A stretch of 64,000 bases of DNA from Hymenoscyphus infarciens (lineage: Eukaryota; Ascomycota; Leotiomycetes; Helotiales; Helotiaceae), in assembly GCA_001414345.1 (NCBI GenBank), contig LLCB01000283.1, positions 1 through 64,000 on the forward strand, read 5' to 3'. Shown in pieces: positions 57,833-64,000 of this stretch. The translations under genes and the position numbers were made by a program. Below the pieces are notes generated by a model, which was given only the letters and a program-made list of their open reading frames with translations, had not been told where the DNA came from and ran no database searches. The stretch's first letter is position 1. Each line of letters begins with the position of its first letter.

Positions 57833-59052
57833 TGTGTTCCCGCAGTATCTTGTAACGAGTACGGACTATCGCAAGGTGGACAGCCTTGGGGAAACTACAA
57901 ATCGGGTGGTGGAGGATTACGGCAACCTTATTTCAGAACGCTTGTTGACCAATGACACGGTGTGCGGTTTGAAGTCTGGTTTAGAACCAGTAGGTAATCG
58001 GGTCTCAAGTTTACCGCGTCCTTCTGCCTGTCTGGCCGCAATATTTATCGAGTAGTTTTATACCTGACTATTAACTTAATATATTGAAATACAGCAGAGA
58101 TAAGAATCTATACAGCTACTCAAAGAAGATTAGAAACCATTAATGTGGACATTACAAGTGACAGTAAATAGGCGACCCCACGAACATTGGAAATGAAGAT
58201 TTTTCGACTGAGAAGAGCTACAAAAATAAGAAAAAGTCTTAAATAGATACGAAAGATACCGATTTACTATACTACAGGCTTAGGAATAGTTCTATTTTGT
58301 TTACGTTGAGATATTCATGTTAGGACACGGTGTAGAGGAGATCTAATTACTGCCACATGTAAGAGTAATGTCCACCGGGATGCGTGGAAGTGACGCTTGT
58401 CGGCCACCGTAAAAGTCATGCATCAAAAAAGTGGACGAACGAGTTGTATCACATTTCCATTTATTGGCAATGTTGTACAACTCTATCTTCTCCTCCTATC
58501 CATTCTGAGTACTTTCCATCCTCGTCTTGTCTTTGGCTCTATTGATCAATATTGCCGAAGGAAAGCTAGGGGGCATTGCTCTGCTGCAACGTCGAATAAA
58601 ACGTATCAATTGAAGAAGTTTAGAAGAATTGGAACCTTACCCAAGTTCCTGATTCTTTTGAATTAAGTTTCCAATTCTTCTACGAGTATGGATTCTAGAG
58701 CAGGGAGAAAAGTGGAGATACACACTCATACTACATCCCTTGATCAAGCAACCTATTTCATCATGCGGGAGAGAACGATCTTTGTACATGTTTATTGAAG
58801 GTCGTAATCTAATGTCTTGTGGCACATTCATCTCTGCTACTTAGAGACCTAATGAGCTTCGAGCACGGCGGATTAGTAGCCTACAAGAGACACTGCATCC
58901 TTCGTCTTCCCTCTTGAGTACCTTTACATATTGACCACAGACTGCCTCCAATTATCACTTCCCATGAGCCCATTTTCCGCTCCCAATTCTCAGCCATGAA
59001 CTCCAATGTCACAATAACGCCAGCAAGATGCAGAAACTCCATGGTATATTCT
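57833..59052. other. Intergenic region, no gene seen
   Basis: About 1.2 kb between the transcription-factor start and the stop of the WW-domain gene. The first few hundred bases should be the promoter of the transcription factor. Short frames at 58,397–58,831 have no recognisable domain. Confidence 0.45.
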
Positions 59053-59955
59053 TCAATCCCTTAGCCAAGCCCTCCGCTTCTCTTCCTTTTTCGCTTTCCG
59101 CTTTTCCTTGAATTGTTTCAACTCCGTCTTGGTCAACTTCTTGCCGCTTCTTTCTGCTTTCAAGCTCTTCCCATCGTGGCTATTCGCTGCAGCGTCGACA
59201 TCAAAGAATGCATTCATCTGTCGTTTGCTCTTGTTCTCGTCGTTGTAATTATCGGGGGTGATCTCGGCATTCTGAAATCGGCCTGTAAATCGATTGAAGG
59301 CTGCCGTTGCCGCATATGCGCCCGTTGGATCTGCTTGTCCTGCCGGTGCAGATGGCTCAGCAATGGCCGCTGGTTGCGCATACCAAGCTGTCGGATCGTA
59401 ATCGCCATGTATCGCGGGATTGTAACCACTTGTCGCTACTGGCGGAGGGGGAGAATCCGTAGCAGCTGGGAGTGGCGTTGTAACCCCTGGTGGGCCTGGT
59501 TGCGGAACGACAGCATCTGCTTCGGGGACTCGTGGGTTCGTCCATTGACTTGCGCCGGTGAAGCGATTGTAGAAATAGAACGCCTGTGCGATTTCCTCCC
59601 ATACTGGTGCCCAACCATCATCATCTCCTGCTGTTGTAGGAAGCGCTTCGGTTGGTAATGGGGGAATCGATTCGTCTGGTAGTGGCGGGGTGTCTGCGCT
59701 TCCGTCCTCTGCAGATGGCTCACTTGTTCCGTTGTGCCATTCTACCCAATTCTTGTCCGATTTGGTTGTATTAACTCCATCTGTCTTCTCCTCAACCTCT
59801 TCGCCTTCCTCCAATTCCTCAGGGGAATCTTGTTCATGATCTGGGGCGTTGTTGTTCTCCTCAATGGCACCTCCAGCTTCCTCACCCGAATCGGTCCTTG
59901 GGTTGGGCGAGGCTGAAGGTTCCTTTCTGTCGCTACCCGCAGCGCCCTCCATCAT
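59053..59955 (-). CDS. WW-domain protein
   Basis: A single exon of 300 residues. The first 90 residues are acidic and Glu/Ser-rich. One WW domain sits at about residues 113–146 (GWAPVWEEIAQAFYFYNRFT, then SQWTNPRVPE), with both signature Trp and the aromatic FYFYN strand. Ala/Pro-rich linker follows, then FNRFTGRFQ…KRQMNAFFDVD. The end is a basic Lys/Glu helix (KLTKTELKQFKEKRKAKKEE). WW domains bind proline-rich ligands. The combination of an N-terminal acidic region, a single WW and a basic coiled tail recalls splicing-associated WW proteins such as the FBP21/WBP4 type, but this is inference. It is divergent from the SPX–EXS gene. Confidence 0.82.
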   Translation of the reverse strand: MMEGAAGSDRKEPSASPNPRTDSGEEAGGAIEENNNAPDHEQDSPEELEEGEEVEEKTDGVNTTKSDKNWVEWHNGTSEPSAEDGSADTPPLPDESIPPLPTEALPTTAGDDDGWAPVWEEIAQAFYFYNRFTGASQWTNPRVPEADAVVPQPGPPGVTTPLPAATDSPPPPVATSGYNPAIHGDYDPTAWYAQPAAIAEPSAPAGQADPTGAYAATAAFNRFTGRFQNAEITPDNYNDENKSKRQMNAFFDVDAAANSHDGKSLKAERSGKKLTKTELKQFKEKRKAKKEEKRRAWLRD

Positions 59956-60435
59956 GAACTTGTGCCGCTAGGCAATCTGTAATCGGTTGAACAAAGGAAA
60001 TTGGGTTCAATGCAGCACAAGAGGCGTCCTGCACAGTAAAGCGTTGGCAGGTAGATGGTAGTTGGTGGAGTTGTACCGGTACTTTCATGACGCGCGCGCA
60101 AAGAAAAAGAGAACATGGATGTTGCAAGGAGGTGCACAAAGTGCTGCCTGAAAGTGAAGGCAAGTACAGTGACGCGATGGAACTTGGTGGTAAATCCTCG
60201 GCCCGTCCCACAGGAACTAGAAAAATGCTGTTCAACAGAAGGTGGAGTAGTGCGACAACCTCACCAACGTCATTGGGTTTGTGCAATTGCTTTTTGCCAA
60301 TCGTATACTAAACCATATCCCTATTGCTCAAAACATACCTTCAATCTGCGACTACACCACCGTCGCTTTGCCCTCGCTACCCACGGGCATGTCGAGATCA
60401 ACAAGGCCCATCGTCAGCCTCGCTCTTCCAAGATC
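59956..60435. promoter_or_regulatory. Shared divergent promoter of WW and SPX–EXS genes
   Basis: A 480-bp region between opposed start codons. It contains the short sequence CATGACGCGCGCG near 60,085 and pyrimidine-rich stretches. A plus-strand frame (60,115–60,495) overlaps the first SPX exon in another frame and is not used. No phosphate-response site is clear. Confidence 0.4.
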
Positions 60436-63400
60436 ATGAAATTTGCCAAAGAATTGGAGCAGGACCTAGTTCCAGGTGAGTGCTCGATTCACTAGAAATG
60501 CCATATCAATTTCTAACAGTTCCTTCACGGCAGAATGGCGAGCCAAATACCTCGACTACAAAGCTGGAAAGAAACATGTTAAAGCCGTCGCAAGAGCGGC
60601 GCATCGAATGAATGCAACACCTGGAAGTGGCACTGCGAATGGGCAAGGGAATGTGCCCCTTCAACCCTCGAATCGAAGTTCATATGGAGCCACCGCCCCC
60701 TTCAACCCCAAGGTTCGCACTACCTCAGCCTTACGACGATATAGCAATGTGGGTGATGGACCTGGCGAGCCTCTTCGAACATCGCCAGCACCCATTGGCG
60801 CAGATTCTCGACCAGATTCCGGGGAATCCAACGATGCTATCAAACCAGCGCCCCGAAGTACGCCAGCCATAGCCATCACTCGCAAAGCTGAGTCTCCAGG
60901 AAACGCGGAATCGGCAGGCGCCTATGGAAGCTTTGTGCCTACTCCTCCCAACAAAAAGCCGCATCCTTTCGAACTCCCGGCGCCTGCAATTACTCCTGAC
61001 CTTGCTAGACGTAGCACCGAAACCTTCAATGTTCCCCCGAAAAGACTTCCCACGCCTATCCGAACTTCCACTTTCAACGACCCCGGAAATGCCTATGAAG
61101 TTGGCCCTACCTCCCCTCCTCCGAAATCGGGGTTTGCCTCGTTGCGGGATCGATTGGCGCATAACCACAACCCGAAAATCCGTCGAATGTTTACATCGAC
61201 AGGAGTTCCCTTGGAGCCATCAGAGGGAAGAAGGATAGATACCGACATGGTGGCATTCGACCAGGTGAGACTTAGGCAAAATGAATTTTTCAAATGGATG
61301 GACAAAGAACTGGACAAGGTCGAGACTTTTTATAAATCCAAGGAAGATGAGTCGGGCGGACGACTCAATGTCCTACGTGATCAGTTGCACGAAATGAGGA
61401 ATCGGAGAATAGAAGAGGTTGCACTAGTACAACAGGCAAAACATTTGCACAAGCGAGACGATTCTCCCACTTTTGGCCCCGCTCGCGTGCCTTCAGATGG
61501 TAGCGGCAAAAAAGACAAGCCACAGAGTTCCTGGCTGAATCCACTAGGGAGAATTATGGAAGGTGCAAAAGTCAAAGCATTTGGGCTTCATCCGGGCTCC
61601 AATTCAAAAGCACTGCAGGGCATGACTGCTTCTCCTGGCATACGACCTCAACCGCAAGGCGATCATGCGGACCAGGGTCGTGACTACGTTCGTCGACCAC
61701 CCCAACTTGAAGTTGTACCATATCGTACTGCCAAAAGAAAGTTAAAACTTGCCCTTCAGGAATACTACCGTGGTATGGAACTCCTCAAATCCTACGCCTT
61801 ACTCAACCGGACGGCATTCCGAAAAATCAACAAAAAGTATGACAAGGCCATTGACGCTCACCCGCCACTGAGATACATGTCAGAGAAGGTCAACAAGGCC
61901 TGGTTTGTGCAAAGTGATGTCCTAGATGGGCATCTCCATGCCGTCGAGGACCTGTATGCCCGTTATTTTGAACGTGGAAATCACAAAGTCGCTGTCGGCA
62001 AACTGAGAAGCGCATCTGGAAAAAAAGCTGATCAGTCTGCAAGTGCATTCCAAAACGGTATCTTGATTGGTACTGGTGCTGTCTTTTCCATCCAAGGCGC
62101 CATTTACGGCCGTGATCTTCTCTGGGACTCGGATCCGACCATCGCGGTACAAACAAGCTATCTACTTCAAATTTATGGTGGATATTTTCTTGCTCTCTAT
62201 TTATTCTGCTGGTTTTGCTTGGATTGCAGCATTTGGACACGCCACAAGATCAATTACACATTTGTGTTTGAATTTGATCCTAGGCACAACTTGGATTGGC
62301 GACAATTATCGGAGTTTCCATCTCTACTCGTTCTCGTTTTTGGCTTATTCTTATGGGTTAACTTTACCCGTTATGGGTCTCCTGAGATGTATATTTATTT
62401 TCCAGTTATTCTTATCTTCGTCACGGCGGTTTTGATATTCTTTCCTGGGCCGGTGCTGTACCATAGAAGTAGAAAATGGTTTGTTTACTCACATGTAAGT
62501 TCTCCGGACCCTTACCGGAATCTCATGCTAACATATTACCATAGTGGCGTTTGCTTTTAGCTGGATTATACCCCGTGGAATTTCGCGATTTCTTTCTAGG
62601 TGACATGTACTGCTCGTTGACCTATTTCATGAGCGTAAGTTCCCCCCCCCCCCCCCCCCAAAAAGAAATATTCTCTGGCTAACGAATTTCACAGAACATT
62701 GAACTCTTCTTCTGTCTATACGCCAACTATTGGAATAATCCATCGCAATGCAATTCCACACACTCTAGACTTCTTGGATTCTTCTCGGCATTGCCTGCAA
62801 TTTGGCGGGCTCTCCAATGCATAAGACGTTACTACGATACTCGAAATATCTTCCCGCATCTTGTCAATTGTGGGAAGTATTGCTTTACCATTGCATATTG
62901 TGCAACACTCAGTATGTATCGGATTGACCAAACTACGAGCAAATTAGCAATCTTCTCTACAATCGCGACTGTCAATTCAATTTATGCCTCCATCTGGGAT
63001 CTCTTAATGGATTGGTCAGTCCTCCAACCCGACGCCTCCAAACCTCTCCTCCGCGACGTCCGTGGCTTCAAAAACACATGGTGGTACTACGGCGCTATGA
63101 TCATCGATCCCATTCTTCGCTTCAGCTGGATCTTCTACTCGATATATACCCATGATCTGCAGCACAGCACATTTGTCTCCTTCGCCGTGGCATTCTCCGA
63201 GGTCACACGTCGTGGAATTTGGACTCTTTTCAGGGTGGAGAATGAACACTGCTCTAATGTTGCGCGCTTCAAGGCTTCGAGGGATGTTCCTTTACCTTAC
63301 TCATTCCTTAATGAATCGGAAGAGGACTTTGAGAGGCAGGATACTGCTGTACCCGAGAGTGAACCTATCACTCCTACGATTTCGAGGCATAGAACTCATG

Positions 63401-63696
63401 CAGGCACGGGTCTTGAGGCGCAGGTTACGGATGGTGGCAGTTTGAGGAGGAGACCTACGCCTGTGAGGACTTTTACTATGGTTATTGCGAATGCGCATAC
63501 GCAGGATTTTGAGAGGAAGAAGAAACCTGGGGTGGGGGATAGTGATAGTCCTGCCAATAGACGGCGGGATGAGGACGCGGCAGATGCGGTTGAGGATGCG
63601 GAGAGTAGTGATGATGATGATGGGGATGATGCGCAGGATATTATTGATGCTGAGGAGCTGATCCGGGTTAGGACTAAGGGGCGGGGAGTTGAGTAG
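60436..63696 (+). CDS. SYG1: SPX–EXS domain membrane protein, SYG1/XPR1/PHO1 family
   Basis: Four exons: 60436–60475, 60534–62494, 62545–62634 and 62695–63696, giving 1,030 residues. The start MKFAKELEQDLVPEWRAKYL is the classic SPX N-terminus. The SPX domain is completed by FFKWMDKELDKVETFYKSKE near residue 265 and YRTAKRKLKLALQEYYRGME near residue 410, interrupted by a long Ser/Pro-rich insert (about residues 50–230). Several membrane helices follow from about residue 520, then the EXS domain across exons 2–4 (LLLAGLYPVEFRDFFLGDMY, ELFFCLYANYW, WDLLMDWSVLQP, LLRDVRGFKNTWWYYGAMII). A strongly acidic tail ends the chain (EDAESSDDDDGDDAQDIID). SPX binds inositol pyrophosphates; EXS proteins of this family export phosphate. 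Intron 3 carries a run of 18 C residues. Confidence 0.95.
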
Positions 63697-64000
63697 GGAT
63701 AGAAAATAGGCGTCTTTGAGGGTGTTGAGGGGATGGGTTTGGGATGCATAGATTTATCCTTTTTGGATACACTTTTTATCATGATAAGATTATTATTATT
63801 AGGAATGATGGAAATGAAAAATAGAATTATACCCAGGTGGGCGTTGACCACATGCGATGGAATTGGCGAGGGGTCAACAATTGGCGCGCGGCTGATGTCG
63901 AGCTCTCGAGTCCAGGGCTTATGACCACATGATTTCAGGTCGTTCTTTCACCACTTCCATATGGGATTCGAGGTTTTTCCTTCCTTTGTACTTCGATCAT
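63697..64000. other. 3' flank, no gene seen
   Basis: Downstream of the SPX–EXS stop, with an AT-rich short stretch near 63,780 suitable for a polyadenylation region. The window ends without another supported frame. Confidence 0.5.

Overview
The window looks like genomic DNA of a filamentous ascomycete (Pezizomycotina; Leotiomycetes is my guess, not provable here). The reasons are short GT–AG introns of about 40–110 bases, a HET-domain gene remnant, a fungal C2H2 plus fungal-trans regulator, an SPX–EXS protein, and a two-speed layout. Gene-bearing DNA of balanced composition alternates with very AT-rich blocks dominated by TpA and poor in CpA/TpG. That pattern is expected from repeat-induced point mutation (RIP) of transposons.

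Layout. 1–7,840 is an AT-rich, RIP-like block with palindrome-rich tandem arrays at 1–776 and about 6,225–6,525. A small island (7,845–8,690) carries an unrecognised, frame-broken gene fragment. 11,120–12,178 is a three-exon polyol/sorbose-type SDR. 12,682–15,037 is a RIP-degraded DNA transposon with a TAGGGATG inverted terminus and a perfect 8-bp target duplication. 16,007–19,255 encodes a 1,082-residue single-pass Ser/Pro-rich membrane protein. 19,690–20,500 has inverted fields of short GTAAG/CTTAC repeats. 21,615–26,092 is a second, 4.5-kb hAT-like element with a perfect 8-bp duplication, ending 148 bp upstream of an atypical SDR gene (26,240–27,179). 29,174–30,150 is an MscL-type mechanosensitive channel.

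31.2–34.9 kb holds a hypothetical gene and a HET-domain pseudogene split by a 684-bp inverted-repeat element. 36.6–45.0 kb is a compact housekeeping block: a Ca3427-like solute-binding-fold protein, glucosidase II alpha, NDP kinase, a FAM210/DUF1279-type protein and a CorA-like membrane protein. Glucosidase II and NDK are divergently transcribed from a shared region of about 390 bp.

45.4–54.1 kb is a decayed region: an FMO-like fragment, a three-copy family of HEMMH metallopeptidase-like genes (one intact at 53,010–54,095, two broken), and between the copies a nest of four elements. An outer inverted-repeat element contains two oppositely oriented copies of a TA-flanked MITE, one of which contains an internally deleted 773-bp copy of the 4.5-kb hAT-like element. 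54.7–63.7 kb returns to intact genes: a C2H2 transcription factor with a possible GT–GG intron and a hairpin in its first intron, a WW-domain protein, and a SYG1/XPR1-type SPX–EXS protein. The last two share a divergent promoter.

The intact genes look like ordinary cell functions: ER glycoprotein processing, nucleotide balance, phosphate sensing or export, mechanosensation and polyol metabolism. The novelty is mainly in the transposon nest, the HEMMH gene family and the damaged or unusual gene structures. All exon boundaries were derived by eye from splice motifs, reading frame and family conservation.
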